Shown here one piece after another: positions 13,124 through 51,000 of a DNA stretch of 64,000 nt. The position numbers and the translations under genes are program-made. The first letter of the stretch is position 1. Every line of letters starts with the position of its first letter. The notes under the pieces were generated by a model. The model searched no databases, was not told the origin of the DNA, and was given only the letters and a program-made list of their open reading frames with translations. Source of the stretch: Channallabes apus (Eukaryota > Chordata > Actinopteri > Siluriformes > Clariidae); the NCBI GenBank assembly GCA_030522415.1, contig CM060112.1:5782501-5846500 (forward strand), in the 5' to 3' direction.

Positions 13124-13500
13124 AAAAGAAAGGTTTTGTCTGTACATTGGTCAGGACTCTTTCAGTGATATCTTTACGTTTCATACATTGGAGGACCAGA
13201 AACCACTCACTCACTCATCATCTAAACTACTTTCTCCAGTATACAGGGTTGCAGGAGGCTTGGAGACTTTGGGCACGAGGTGTGGTATACCCTGGACAGG
13301 GTGAGAAATCATTGCAGGGAACACACGACGGGCAATTTTGGCCATACACGTCCCTCAACAGAGTCAATCAATTCAGCTATTTTTTTTCTTTAAAAGGTTA
13401 AATAGAAACTTTGAATGCTGGCACTATGACTATGTTTGTGCTCTCCCGTGACACTTAATGCTGTTATAACGAAAGTAGCATTTTCCCCAAATTTGTACAT
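12890..13500. repeat. TA microsatellite and minus-strand SINE tail
   Basis: A TA run of about 60 bp covers 13061-13120. About 13215-13370 is a minus-strand copy of the 3' part of the SINE family also seen at 15650, 41000, 53617 and 55940; its key motif is 'ccctggacagggtg'. I see nothing else. Confidence 0.6.
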
Positions 13501-13502
13501 GG

Positions 13503-13690
13503 CAGTGGTGGTTCAGAGGGTTAAGGCACTGAGTTACTGATCAGAAGGTCAGCAGTTCGAGCCCCAGCTCAACCAGGTTGCCATTGTCGGGCCCTTGAGC
13601 AAGGCTCTTAAACCTATCTGCTCCAGGGGCGCTGTATCATGGCTGACCCTGAGCCCCCGACCCCAGTATATGTGACAAATAAAGGCTTAA
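13503..13690 (+). mobile_element. tRNA-derived SINE
   Basis: The head GTGGTTCAGAGGGTTAAGGC resembles a pol III A box, and GGTCAGCAGTTCGAGCCCC about 45 bp on resembles a B box, as in a tRNA-like head. A body follows with TTGTCGGGCCCTTGAGCAAG and a short tail. This arrangement is typical of teleost tRNA-derived SINEs. It is flanked by the RTE-like remnant downstream. Confidence 0.75.
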
Positions 13691-13694
13691 GTTA

Positions 13695-14275
13695 AAAGGA
13701 AAGGACTACATACACTGTGTGTACAAAAGACCAAGTGGAAGGGAAGCAAGACTAAAAACATTGGAGGTGGGTTCAAACTGCTTTACTATGGTGTAGATAA
13801 TAAGAGAAATAGTGTAGGTTTAATAGAAGGGAAGAGTATGCCAAGAGTATAGTGGAAGTGAGGAGTGTGTCTGATAGAGTGATGAGTGTGAAACTGGAAG
13901 TGGAAGGCGTAATGATCAATGTCGTCAGTGCATACAGTATGCTCCACAGGTTAGATGTGATGTGAAGGACAAAGAAGATTTCTGGAGTGAGTTAGACAAA
14001 GTGGTAGTGAGTGTCCCCAAAAAAGAAAGATTGTAGCTGACCTTAATGGGCATGTTGTAGAAGAAAACAAAGGTGATTGATAGGTATGGGGTTCAGAAGA
14101 GGACAGATTATTGTAGCTTTTACAAAAGATTGAAAATGGCAGTGGTGAATACATATTTTAAGAAGAAAGACGAACACGGGGTGACATGTATAAGATGGTG
14201 GAAAGTGAACTCAGGTAGACTATCTAATGTTAGGAAATGCAATATGAAGGAGATTAGCAACTGGAGATGACTTTG
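13695..14275 (+). mobile_element. Degenerate RTE-like LINE endonuclease remnant
   Basis: Broken plus-strand frames give pieces of an APE-type endonuclease of the kind found in RTE-like non-LTR elements of fish: a SVKLEVEGVMINVVSAYS-like stretch near 13890-13940 and MAVVNTYFKKKDEHGVT at 14136-14186. Several stops and frameshifts are present. A weak reverse-transcriptase-like motif (VDDMALY) near 14600 may belong to the same copy. Confidence 0.5.
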
Positions 14276-16270
14276 GAGGTACTGAAGAAGCAAAAGGAAG
14301 TGAGGACTGAACCCACGGTTAGATGGTGGACACAGCATGGCTTACTCCAAAACATGGGATGTTCACCATAAAAACTGAGCCTTGCACCATAAATTACATT
14401 TATAAAATGATGAGTAGAAGGGAGACAGTAATTGCAATGAATAAAACACTGTTCTCCAGATCTGGTTCCTTTCATTTCTTCAGTATCTTTCTATGCAATA
14501 TGCAGAAGGAATGTGGCTCTTGATAGCTTGGAGTTGATTTCCTATAGTAACTTTATTAGCATTAGCACTATTCACTACATTGTGTTGTTGATGTGGGTTG
14601 ATGATATGGCTCTGTACACCATAACACCCAGCATTCTGAAAGGAGTGTGCCACATCTGTTCAAAATGTTTCCCAAACAGCCATGTGATAAAACTCAGCTT
14701 TGTGCTGCAGTCCCATAAAAACATTTGCAAGACACAGATTTTAAAAGGTTGTCCTTAGACCTTTTCCTAGTAATTACGTATACAAAAAACGAAAATAATT
14801 ATGATAAGCTCATCTTGTATGCATTGATGGAAAGTTGACATTAAGGTCACCTTGTGGTTAAGCCAGGAACTTCTGTTCAAGATCAATCAAATGATTTTGC
14901 CTATAGGGCTAGACACCCAGCTCCTGTCATGATATGCTCTTTTATAAGGCGAGTCTTCTCATGGCCATGACCTTATCTGTTTTTAACAGTAGTATTTCAT
15001 ATTATGTTATGTTTGTTTTTTACCTTTTGATTCCTGTTTCGACTTCAGTTCCGATTTCACCGGCTGTCCATTAGTATTTACTATAATTTTAAGGTTACAC
15101 TGACCCCTGTACATGATGCAATGATTTCCTTTTGTCAAATGTCAAGATTTAAGTTTCTGATTCCTTGAGGCCAGAGAACATTTTTACTATACAGTCCATT
15201 GACCTCATATAACCCTGTCTTTACTCCTACTATGTTAAGACTGACGTCGTAATCGCCTAATAAGATGTAAATAATTATTTTTCCATAACCAATTATTTGT
15301 CTAAATTCTGCAAAATAGAATGTCTCTGTGATTTTAGGGTCAGACTGTTATTTGAGTTGCTTTTACAGCTTGTGCCTTTGAGTTGACTTGAACTTGATCA
15401 GATTCTTTAGGAATATGTTCTAATTGTTTCTTGAACATAATAATGGCACTATTGGATTGATCTTCTGGAACAACCACACATTTTTATAACACACGATAAC
15501 ATAATAAATTTGCATTCTGCCATGAAGCACTGTGCATCATATGAAAAGCTTGCCTCCGCCCCTTAGTGGAGTCTCCAAGAGCTGAGAACAAAACTGATGT
15601 CTGTTCCATGTAGCTTATAGTTCTAAAAAAAAAAAAAAAGTCGACATGTAGAGCTGAGCATGTTACATGTTCTCCCTATGCTTGGTACAGTAGGTTTCCT
15701 TTGAGTACTCCGGTGTTCTCCCACAATCCAAAAACATGCACATTAGGCTAATTGGTGTTCCCAAATTGCCCGTAATATATGAATGAACATGTGAGTGTGT
15801 GTATGTATGTGTGCCCTGTGATGGATTGGCACCCTGTCCAGTGTGTAACCAGCCTTGTGCCCTACGTCTCCCAGGTTAAGCTAAAGGCCCCCTGTGACCT
15901 TATGTAGAGGATAAAACGGTATAGTCTATGAGTGAGTGTTTATTGTATTCTACCCCATGGCCAGATGACGGCTTTAAAAATGGCCAATATACAGTACATT
16001 CACACAGGTTTTTAAATGTGGTTTGGAAAATAATATTTGGAAGTGCCACTCTCATTAAGACTAATAATTAATATTTTTTTAAGTGGGAGGGGTTTCTGTA
16101 TCCAGCCTCATTTGCTCAAAGCCTACAGGGTCATTCAGGGCAGTTTGACTCTCTGTCTCCCCCTCATGGTGGATGTGTTCAAGGGAAGGAAAGTGCCAGG
16201 TTTGAGTAGAAGGTGACTTTTTTTGGGGTTCAACGTCTTTGTATGTGGGTGTGGTGGTGGGGGGGGGCGT

Positions 16271-16349
<79 letters not shown>

Positions 16350-16500
16350 TTGTAAAACTTCATATAAATAAAGCATATAAATAACCAAGTAAAACGGGTA
16401 TTTGTTTTTAAATCTGAGTGTGTTTTATTGTGTAAATGACTGAAAATGAGCCAAAAACACCACAAATAAGATGTTAGTAAAAAGTACAAAAGAACCTCTC
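14276..16500. other. Intergenic region upstream of gad1
   Basis: No convincing gene is seen. About 15650-15935 is a plus-strand copy of the SINE family with the motifs 'ggctaattggtgttcccaaa' and 'ggattggcaccctgtccag'. A GATA tetranucleotide run spans about 16270-16348 and gives a repetitive minus-strand open frame that I treat as an artefact. The rest is unremarkable AT-rich sequence. Confidence 0.6.
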
Positions 16501-16639
16501 TCTCTCTCTCTGATTGATGGTTCGAGGGGCTGAAACTTCTCAGTGTGTGTGTGTGTGTGTGTGTGTATTAATTGCTCTACAAAGCCGTGACAGTGACTCC
16601 AGGCTCCTGTGCCATTTCCATGTCTGCCCGCAGCACAAA

Positions 16640-17024
16640 GTGGATTTTGTTCAGGCGCTGCTGGAAATTTTCGGGGTGACTCACAGACGCGCGTGTGTGT
16701 GCGTGGGTGCGTGCGCGTGTGTGTGTGCGCGCGCGCGTGTGTGTATGCGCGCGCGGAACGGATATATTAAGTCGATTCACGAATTGGGGGAAAAGGAGAG
16801 ACATTTAATCTCGTCCAGAAGACAGGAGGTTTGTTGTTCCTTTGGGAGATTTTCACCGGTTTGTTAGACAATATAAAGAAGATCATACACCCCACATACT
16901 GTACACCCGTGCGCACGCTCACACACTCACACACACACACTCTGTCTTTCTTTTGGGTTTTGTGGATTGTAGTCTACAGAGCTGGAGAAGAAGTCTGCGA
17001 CACACACACACACACCTGTAAACG
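16640..17024 (+). promoter_or_regulatory. gad1: Candidate gad1 promoter and 5' UTR exon
   Basis: This stretch is rich in CpG (CG/GT runs at 16690-16756) and has a TATA-like GATATATTAA at 16761-16770. It ends at a strong splice donor, AACG|GTAAGC, after 17024. The first coding exon of gad1 (ATG 18737) is preceded by a good acceptor at 18702 or 18705, so an upstream non-coding exon is required, and this is the best candidate. Placement is inference; no transcript evidence is available. Confidence 0.4.
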
Positions 17025-18702
17025 GTAAGCTCCTTCAGCTTTACTTACTTTTTCTCTTTTTTTTGTGCATGAACCTGATTTATGATGCTTTTTATTGCAT
17101 GATTGATTGATAAAATGACTTGAATGTTCGTACATTTAGATCCATCATTCAGTCTGGGTGTGTGATGTGTGTGGTTTGGGGTTTTTTCCCCATAGTAAAT
17201 TGGTCAATACAAACACTTAAGATTCGGCTCATTAAAAAAAAAAAAAAGATTATTTAACACATGAGTGCCAGAGCCTGATGCTGACTGATGTGTGTGTGTG
17301 TGAGTGAAATTATTGAGGTTACTGAGTGTAATATTGTTTTAGATAGTAACTGGTTCGGAAAAACGTTACAGTGAGAAGGGAAAAATCATTATCTGAAACA
17401 AGCAAGTAAGAATGTAGAAATCACTGTGATAAACAGAGCTTATTCCACCGGTGGAATAAATCTCATCTCTGTTTATCACAGTAAGCCTTAAATATTTTTA
17501 ATGTCCAGCTTTGGTCCCTGGTTTACAATTATTAATATTTCTAATAAAAATTCACAATTTGATAGATGAACGATTTTATAGTTTTATAATGATCATATCA
17601 ATTAATATTTGCATTAATTGTAAATATTCTGTATATCTTAGAGTTAAGACAATTGGTCTTGATGCAAAGAAAAAAATAGACTTGCTGAAAATATACTTAT
17701 GTAAATATAAACATAGTTTATTTGAAAAGAAAAATAGACATTTTAAACAAAATAGCAAATATGTATGACATTTTGATTCTCTCCTGTTTTATTTGTCAGG
17801 TAGTGTCATTATAATTTCAACCATAAATCTATATAATATAAAAATAAAAAATAAAAATAAATAAATATAGATAGATAGATAGATAGATAATTTATAATAT
17901 TTCTATAGCCTACTTATATACAGTACACATTCAGGCGCATGACGCAGGTATTTTTAGCCTTTATTGCTTCCAAATTCATCCGTCAATTAATCAAAACGCT
18001 TCTGTACAGGAATCTTACATCACTGTCGTATAGACTAGACTACCTAAGTGTTTAAATATAATCTCCTAAAGGTACACTTTAATTTTTGCTGTTTTGTGTA
18101 TCTGTTGTTAGGTGTTGTTAATTTTTTTTACTTACTTAAACATTTACGTGTCTAGCTGGGACATTGACAAATGCGAAACGCGCATCAAATCATCTTGTAG
18201 TGATCTGTATAGCTTCAGCTCAAGTAAACCGAAATAAATAGTTAAAAATAAATCTGATGAAATCAATAATAAATATAAGAATTATAACACAACGTTGATG
18301 GGGTGTGTGAGTGAACGTCTTAATGTTTAATGCACTTGGCATTGCTTTATTAGTTTGATTTTACACTGAACAAAGGCTTCAAATAATTTACAAAAAGGGA
18401 AACACAATAACGGAGTATGACATGCATTAACTGGTTGTCAATGAATAGAAGAGCCATTAAATATAACTGCCATAAAAACACAAATATACGTTTTGTTTAA
18501 ATAATAATAATAATCTTGTATATATAATAAACTTGTTCTGCATGTAATAAAAAGATGAGCTGTATCCCATTCAGTGCGAGAATTTGTGATTTTTATAATA
18601 ACTTCCGATTTTAATTTCTATGTCTTAATTAAATACGCGAAATTAGGAGAGTGTTTTTTGTTTGTTTGTTTCTGTTTATGATTATGACTATGTGTGTCCC
18701 AG
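17025..18702. other. Putative gad1 5' UTR intron
   Basis: The region is AT-rich and largely free of recognisable transposons. It contains the strong hairpin at 17423-17482 (separate entry) and a short AAAT/GATA microsatellite at about 17840-17890. I see no other feature. Confidence 0.5.
17423..17482. repeat. Nested perfect inverted repeat (hairpin)
   Basis: ACTGTGATAAACAGAG at 17423-17438 is the exact reverse complement of 17467-17482. The 28-nt interior contains a second perfect 20-bp palindrome, TTATTCCACCGGTGGAATAA, at 17440-17459. Either strand could fold into a stem. It may be a tiny MITE or a structural element; no coding role is seen. Confidence 0.9.
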
Positions 18703-18736
18703 CAGTGTGTCCTTGGTGTGAAAAGCGCCCAGTCTG

Positions 18737-44339
<25,603 letters not shown>

Positions 44340-46750
44340 TAGAGTTGTACAGAGCGCCATCTTCTGGAGGAAGCCCTGTTTAACATCCAATGAGTGTAAA
44401 CCTGTGCTATATCCCTGTTTAACAGTTTTAAATGTAGTTTAAAAGTGCACTGTGTCCCGTCAAACTGGTAGATGTGTCTAGTATTAGTGAGATATTTAGG
44501 CCTAGTCTGCACTAACACAGAAAAATCTGAAAACAGACAAATTAAGTTTCCCAACCCTGAAAATGATAGAACAGCCTACTGAGCATGCACACTGGACCTT
44601 CAGCCTTCACACTTCTGCACGTTGATATAAAAAAAAAAAAAATGCTTCTTTGCAAGCTACAGTTCCACAAAGCAACAAAAGGTACAACATCACAGCTCCA
44701 GAGGTCAACCCTGAGCACTGTTTGGAGTTTCTTGTGGAGCATGTTCTCTCCAATTCTGCCCCTAGTTGAGAAGGGACGTCGTCGGGTGCCAAGAGATATC
44801 TGTTATTCCCAGAATAGACTCTGGATCACTGACCAGGAGAATGGGTTGACTGAAGGTGCATTAATACAGAAAACACAGCATCTTGCAATTGTTGAGATCA
44901 CATGACAACCATATAGTATCTTTAAATGCCTCATGAACTTTTTTTATTTTTATTTATTTTTTTAAGATTTATCCATTTTTGAGGTAGCAATGCGTAAATC
45001 CTTGACACTTGGATAGCAGGAAAGTTTCCTATTCTTCCAAATTCTCAAAGTTAGAAAGTTCAGACTACATTTGAGTCATGTCTGATATATTGTAGAAATT
45101 GTCTACATTCTGTTAAAAAAAATCGATAGAAATACAAATGATACATGTTTTCTGGTTTATCATTTTTGGATGATGGATTTCAGTTGTAAAATACTAAAAG
45201 AGTAGCTGGAAAGGTAAAGGAATAAGAATATGTGTTTTCAAATTCTCTGGTGTTAGTGTGGACTAAAACTTAGCGATATATGATGATTAGATAAACAATA
45301 AGGGTATTAATATAACTAGACAATTCAAACATGCACATACAAATCAGTTCACGTACTGTGTAATAATAATTCACTTCGAATAATGTCCCTCTTTGTGGCA
45401 TGAGTGTGTATGATAGAAACTCCCCCTTCACACAGTCCGGAAAAAAAAAGCACAGCACCTAGTTTTGATCACATGTACACCCATACATATACAGTATGCA
45501 TATATTTATAATAACTATATACTATGTGTAATGGGACAGTTACAGTGCTTCAGGTTGTAAATATATAACAAAGACAAAGAGCAAGGCGCACCACCCTTTT
45601 AACAAAGTCCGATCTTCTTCCTGTGTACGTGTGCAATGTGACGTCTGTGGTCGTGTTTCTTACTGTTGTAGGGCAGTGAGGATGAACAACCCCGTTCCTT
45701 TAGATCTAAACTCGCACATGCTAATTCATCAGGATAGAACCTGAGCGGTGAGACTGTAAATTTCCAGGAGCAGGGCTGATCATCACTGCTGTAGATCTTG
45801 TGTTTAACTCGCTCCTTTGTGAGGTGAAAATTTGTCTTTGTTTTCCAGCAGAAATGCTCTATAACGAAGTGTTCGGATGGAACTCGTCGAACCACGCTTT
45901 TGAAATCGTACCTTTGGCATTCAAGTCGTTTGAACTGTGAAAACACGGTTTCTAAGCAACTGGGAAATACTGAAACCGAGAACAAAGCTTAAAGATTTTG
46001 TGATATATGGGAGCAACTATAATTACCGTCTTCCAGTTGGAAGTTTACTTGTAGCCTGTAGTCTGGAATGTTAGAAAGCTCCAAAAGTTACAACTCAGCA
46101 ATGCATGCTTTAAAACAGGAATAATAACACATGTTCGCATTATCTTGAATCCTGCTGCATTCAAGCTTTAGTTTTGGAAACTCTGGCTATCAAAAAGATC
46201 TTGCACTGGTCAATAATTGAGCACTTTGACACTGGAATAACTGGAGGTTTTCCCATCGTCCCAAATTTTCAAGCTTCCAAGTATGGTTAACAAAATCAGG
46301 GCTGTCAGAAAACTCCAAATATCTGAAATGTCCATGTGTAAATGCTTTGACATTGGAATAAAGGGAAAGTTTACCATTCACCCAAATTCTCTTTAGGTTC
46401 TGGGCTGTCAGAAAGCTCCTGATCTTTGAATTCTGCAATGTATTGATTGGTGAAATATGGGCCTTTATAAAGCTTTGAAATTGGAATGGAAGTTTTCTCA
46501 TTCTCCCAAATAATAAAAGGGACAATTCTGTGTTTTTCAAGTCTATTATTGTATGTAGTGCGAAATTATGAGAAAAGAAAAGATGAAATTCGTACTAAGC
46601 ACACTGTAACGTTAAGAGATACAAACTATGAGTTTAGCTAATTGGGACTGAAGTAGCGTCATAAGATTCTCAGCCAAACTTTGGAATGCAGTTTTGCACC
46701 GAATGTTGCGGAACTTGGCCCTGATTTCTCACATTGTACTCACATACAAA

Positions 46751-46795
46751 CTGCACACAGACCATGAAGTGACAAAGTTCATGGTCTGTGTGCAG
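46751..46795. repeat. Perfect inverted repeat, 18-bp arms
   Basis: CTGCACACAGACCATGAA at 46751-46768 pairs exactly with TTCATGGTCTGTGTGCAG at 46778-46795 across a 9-nt loop (GTGACAAAG). It lies 2.4 kb after the gad1 stop codon, probably within its 3' UTR. Confidence 0.95.
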
Positions 46796-48698
46796 AGCAG
46801 GAAAATTTATGACCAAGACTTATGGTAATGTATTCATAAGCATCTCAATTTTGATTTACATTTAGGCATTTGGCAAATGCTCTTATCCAGAGTGACTTAC
46901 AAAAAAACATGCTTTGAAGTTTCCATCATTGGATAGATCCTTACACTTCGTTATTAGGTTACTAACTATGAGTACCATCACATTTAAGACAGACTTGAAA
47001 ATAAACCTGAGCTATCCCTGAGCCCTTGGTTTTGATTAGTGAAATCCGGGATGGCAGGGAGTTCTTAAATTATAATGTCAGATGTTTAAAATAGCACAGG
47101 GTCATGTAGCTAGCTGCCTCACACTTTAGTTTTTTAGGCCTAGATACACACAGAATCAGACATTTCACTACCAAAGATTAACAAACCTGGGAGTGTGGCA
47201 ACTGGCTGCATGAACATGTGTCCAAGTAAATAATGTATTAGATTTAAGCTACAGCTGCGGAACTGTTTTAATTTTGATAGAAAGTAAAAGGAAATTCATG
47301 ATCATCTATATATTAAAAGTAGATATATTTTACTTGGTAAATTAATAATCATGTATTTATACAGTAGTTAATGTGGCAATAACAGGAAGTTTCTCATTTG
47401 CCCAAACTCTCTTATGTTTGGTGATTTCTGAGGCTAATGGCTTAGGTAGTCAGTTAGTATACAGTATATAAAAAACATCTACTGTATATATGGACAATAC
47501 AAAGTCACAGTACGGAAAGAAACAAAACAGAACTTTTGGAAATATCAACATTTCCCTCAGATATTTTAGAAAATGTGTGCGTAATGCTACAGTTGCTAAC
47601 CAAATGTCCAAGGGTTCTGTCATATTCAGAAACGTTTCAAAAATCCCCATCAACAGAGGAGTCATAAGTTACACACTCAGGAGATTTTGATGTCTGATGT
47701 TAGAATCTTCTGGAAAGTTCGACTCCATCTGAACGCAGCTAAAATATTCACATCAAAGTCTTTCTTTCTTTATATTTGACTAGGCATGTGCTGATACTAA
47801 AGTTTTATTCCACAGTAATGGAACATTTGTGCTTCACATCTGTATTGCACTAACTATGAGAACGTCTTATAGCGAGTTAGCTAATTTTGCTAAATAATAT
47901 ATCCTGTAGTGGTGTGGTGTTACATGTTGATTTTTGGATGTGGATAGTGGCTGGTTAATGCTAGCAAAGTAGGTATTGGTGCTAGCACCCTAACACAGGC
48001 TAACTAGCGCATTTCATTTTAAGCTAGTCAGCTAATACTGATAACATTATGAAATGGGTTTATGAGCGCGTCCTAGTGTCTTCGCTAAATGGTGTGTACC
48101 TATGCTAATAATGTAGAGTAGTGAATTTTAAACAAATTTTTTGCTTTGTTACAGCTTGCTTTCCAACTTTCCTCGTTATTGGCACATGCCTAAATCTAAA
48201 CTGTGTTGAAATGTTTGCCCTGTCGTTTTGAATTTGTTTGTATAGTGTATTGTCGGATCTAAATTTAATTTTCCAATATAAATAGGTTTATGGTCCAGTC
48301 GTGAATTTGTGAGCCAAAGACGTTTCACACTTTGTATTCCCCATTCCTTCATATAAGCTACTGGTATATACAGTATATTTTACAAATCCTATGTATGACT
48401 ATATATATGATATATATTTATTCTGTGTGTGTGTGTGCGTGTGTGTGTGTGTGTGTGGTTTGTTTAGGCCATTGATCTCAGTGCAATCAGTGTGTTGTGT
48501 ATCAGTGATAATGTCGTGTGCAACTTCGACTGAATGTTTTAAACAGAATTATTTATTAATCTGTTAACGGTGATACAAGCAGCTTAATCTCTGCCATGTA
48601 TTTTTTAAAAAGCACAATTTAGAAGAATCTGATGTTTAAGACAAGTACAGAGTGTAGTAAATAAATAAATACAGTAAAGTGTAATATTTTTACGAGGA

Positions 48699-49187
48699 AA
48701 TAAAATACAGTCTCAGATGTGGTGGATCAGTGAAACTGGAGGTTGAATGTTTGTTAAAGTAAAAAGTTCTGGGTGATCGACTACATCTGGGGTAAAGGGA
48801 GCGTTCTGTAAATTTGTTGTTTGTTTTTTAATGTATTATAAGATATGATGATATGATGTTTTTGTTGTATATAAAACTTTCATCCAACAGTGGTGACACT
48901 TTGCACAATATCATTTTCCTTCGTTCTGTAAAAAGTGTGTGAGATGTACGGATGTGTGGAGTAAAAAACTCCTGCAGGAGGACGGCACTTTGACCTGCAA
49001 ACACGCCATGTGAACACTGTTACGCTCTCCTGTACAAACGCTCAAATGCAATCTGTTAGACGTTATGAGCTCTTGTTGTCCTTCTTGGTTGTTTTTAAGA
49101 TATCTAACATAAATATATAAATTAATGAATTAATTTAAAAAATATATATATATACAATATTAAATATATAACAGAGTCAACAATAAA
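48699..49187 (+). terminator. gad1: Candidate gad1 polyadenylation signals
   Basis: AATAAA hexamers occur at 48699-48704 and 49182-49187. Sequence after the second is followed within about 40 bp by GT/T-rich sequence (GTGTGGTCTATTCTTTG), as expected for a cleavage site. Choice between the two, or use of an earlier weak signal, cannot be decided here. Confidence 0.35.
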
Positions 49188-49199
49188 ATGATTAACTCT

Positions 49200-50150
49200 T
49201 ACTGAACACAGTGTGGTCTATTCTTTGTCCACTATCAGTTTTCTGGTCTTGCTTGACAAGAGTCCTGTCTGCTCCAGTTGTACTTCATCCACCTCCTGTT
49301 CACTGTGTGGTCCATTCTGAGATGCTCTTCTGCTCATTATGGTTGTACAGATTGGCTATTTGAATGAGGGTATAATTACTGTTAGCTCAAACCAGTCTAA
49401 CAATTCTTTTTTGACCTCACTTGAGAAACAGGAACAGGCACCCAAGACCGCTCACTACTTTGCATCAACTCCAGAGACTGCTGTAGGAGGAAAATCCCAA
49501 TTTTACACAAACAACCACAATTTCCAAGGAATTTATGTCACAAAAAAAAATCAAGGTTTTTTCTAGTAGCAAAGCGAACCTTTCTTATAATATGGTGTTC
49601 CTAATATAGTGCCTAATATAGTGCCTGGAGGTTTAAATGTGATACACTGATGTTTTTTTTTTTTTTGTGCGGTAACTTCCTCTTGAAATCTTTCACAAAA
49701 AACAGATTGGTGTAGATAAGATAATGTGTATAATATAATACAATTAACGCGCTGTGTTCCAGTATGTAGTTCAGTATTCTTTCCTAAAAAAAATAAAAAC
49801 ATCTGTTTTAAATGAGTAATGTCTCTCAGTCGTAGTCAGATCCGTGCCAAAAAGATCTCATGTATTAGACTGTTTTCTGCAGCACAGATTGTCTCGCAAC
49901 AGATCTGCAGATGCTTTTACCCCCCAGTGAGCAAGTCAAATGAGAATTCCCCCACGAGCGTGGGCAGAAGAAGATGGAGTTCCCTGCTGAGTTTTTGCTC
50001 CAGCTGAGTTTTCCTGTGCCACTGGCTCACTCACTCATAATGCATCTTGTTTATCAATCCTTTACTAAAAGACTTTTAGAAGCACTAACGAAATTATTTA
50101 CACTAATCTAATGTACTGTATTACATAGGAAAATGAAAACAAATCTTTAA
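49200..50150. other. gad1-gorasp2 intergenic, first part
   Basis: About 49200-49460 looks like a degenerate fish repeat. The rest is AT-rich with nothing I can name. Confidence 0.4.
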
Positions 50151-50410
50151 ATTAAATCAGTTTCCTCAAACAGTCGTTTGCAGTCTTTTGGAAGGAAGTC
50201 ATTTGAAATACTGCTGAGAACCTCCTGAATACGTCCCTCCAAGTCCTCCAGTGTGCAAGGCTTTGTCTTATACACCTCCTTCTTTGTGCAGCCCCACAAA
50301 TCACATTCTTGGACAGACACAGTAAGAGCAAAATGAGGTGATGCACCATGGGGTAGCGATCCAGTGATACTAGCCATGAAATATCGCCTAGTTTATTTTC
50401 ACCCACCATG
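50150..50410 (-). mobile_element. C-terminal remnant of a DDE transposase
   Basis: Minus-strand frames give CDLWGCTKKEVYKTKPCTLE followed by DLEGRIQEVLSSI. This resembles the 'LWGYLKDKVYKTKPRTLEEL' C-terminus of mariner-like transposases in animals. A frameshift splits it, and no ends are seen. Confidence 0.6.
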
Positions 50411-50544
50411 TATATAATAAAGTATATTTTGATTCTATATATTTTCTACTTCTATCCTTATTTAATATTCAATTAATTTATACCTTTAAATTAGTTCACT
50501 TTTGCTTTATGTATTGAATTATTATTAATCAGTATTCAGACTTG

Positions 50545-50926
50545 TACAGTGGAACCTCGGATTACGAGTAACATGGTTTACGAGCGTTCCGCAAGACGAG
50601 CGGAACCGAGTATCATGTATCACGCATGCGCTTCTTGTTTTGACGCCGAGCATCACGTCATAACAACTGAGCCAACGGTTTTTCTCTCTCTTGCACTGTA
50701 GAATTGTGGGTAATCGTCTCCCCTGCTGGGTCTTAGTGCTCGTCTCTTACTGGTATAATCTACATCCGTGCATGCGTGTACTGTTTACTATAACACTGTG
50801 ACCCCGTGTGTGTGTAAAACACATTCCATTTTGTGTGCGGAAGTGCGTGTGTACAGCGCGTGTACTGTTTCTTATAACACGCGTGTGTGCGCACGAGTAA
50901 AGTAAAGAAATTTTCTTCCTCATTAT

Positions 50927-51000
<74 letters not shown>

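Larger units (their letters stand above)
44340..49200 (+). other. gad1: gad1 3' UTR and downstream region
   Basis: After the gad1 stop, nearly 5 kb contains almost no recognisable young transposon, which fits a long 3' UTR. Poly(A) signal candidates AATAAA occur at 48699-48704 and 49182-49187. A fish-repeat core ('ggcatttggcaaatgctctt') lies at about 46862-46905. A degenerate 60-100 bp repeat recurs between 45001 and 47415, and a perfect hairpin sits at 46751-46795. A GT run lies at about 48425-48457. How much of this is transcribed is unknown. Confidence 0.5.

Noticed and set aside
16079..16489. 136-aa minus-strand frame
   Set aside because: The middle is the GATA repeat read as a Tyr-Leu-Ser-Ile run; flanks show no recognisable protein.
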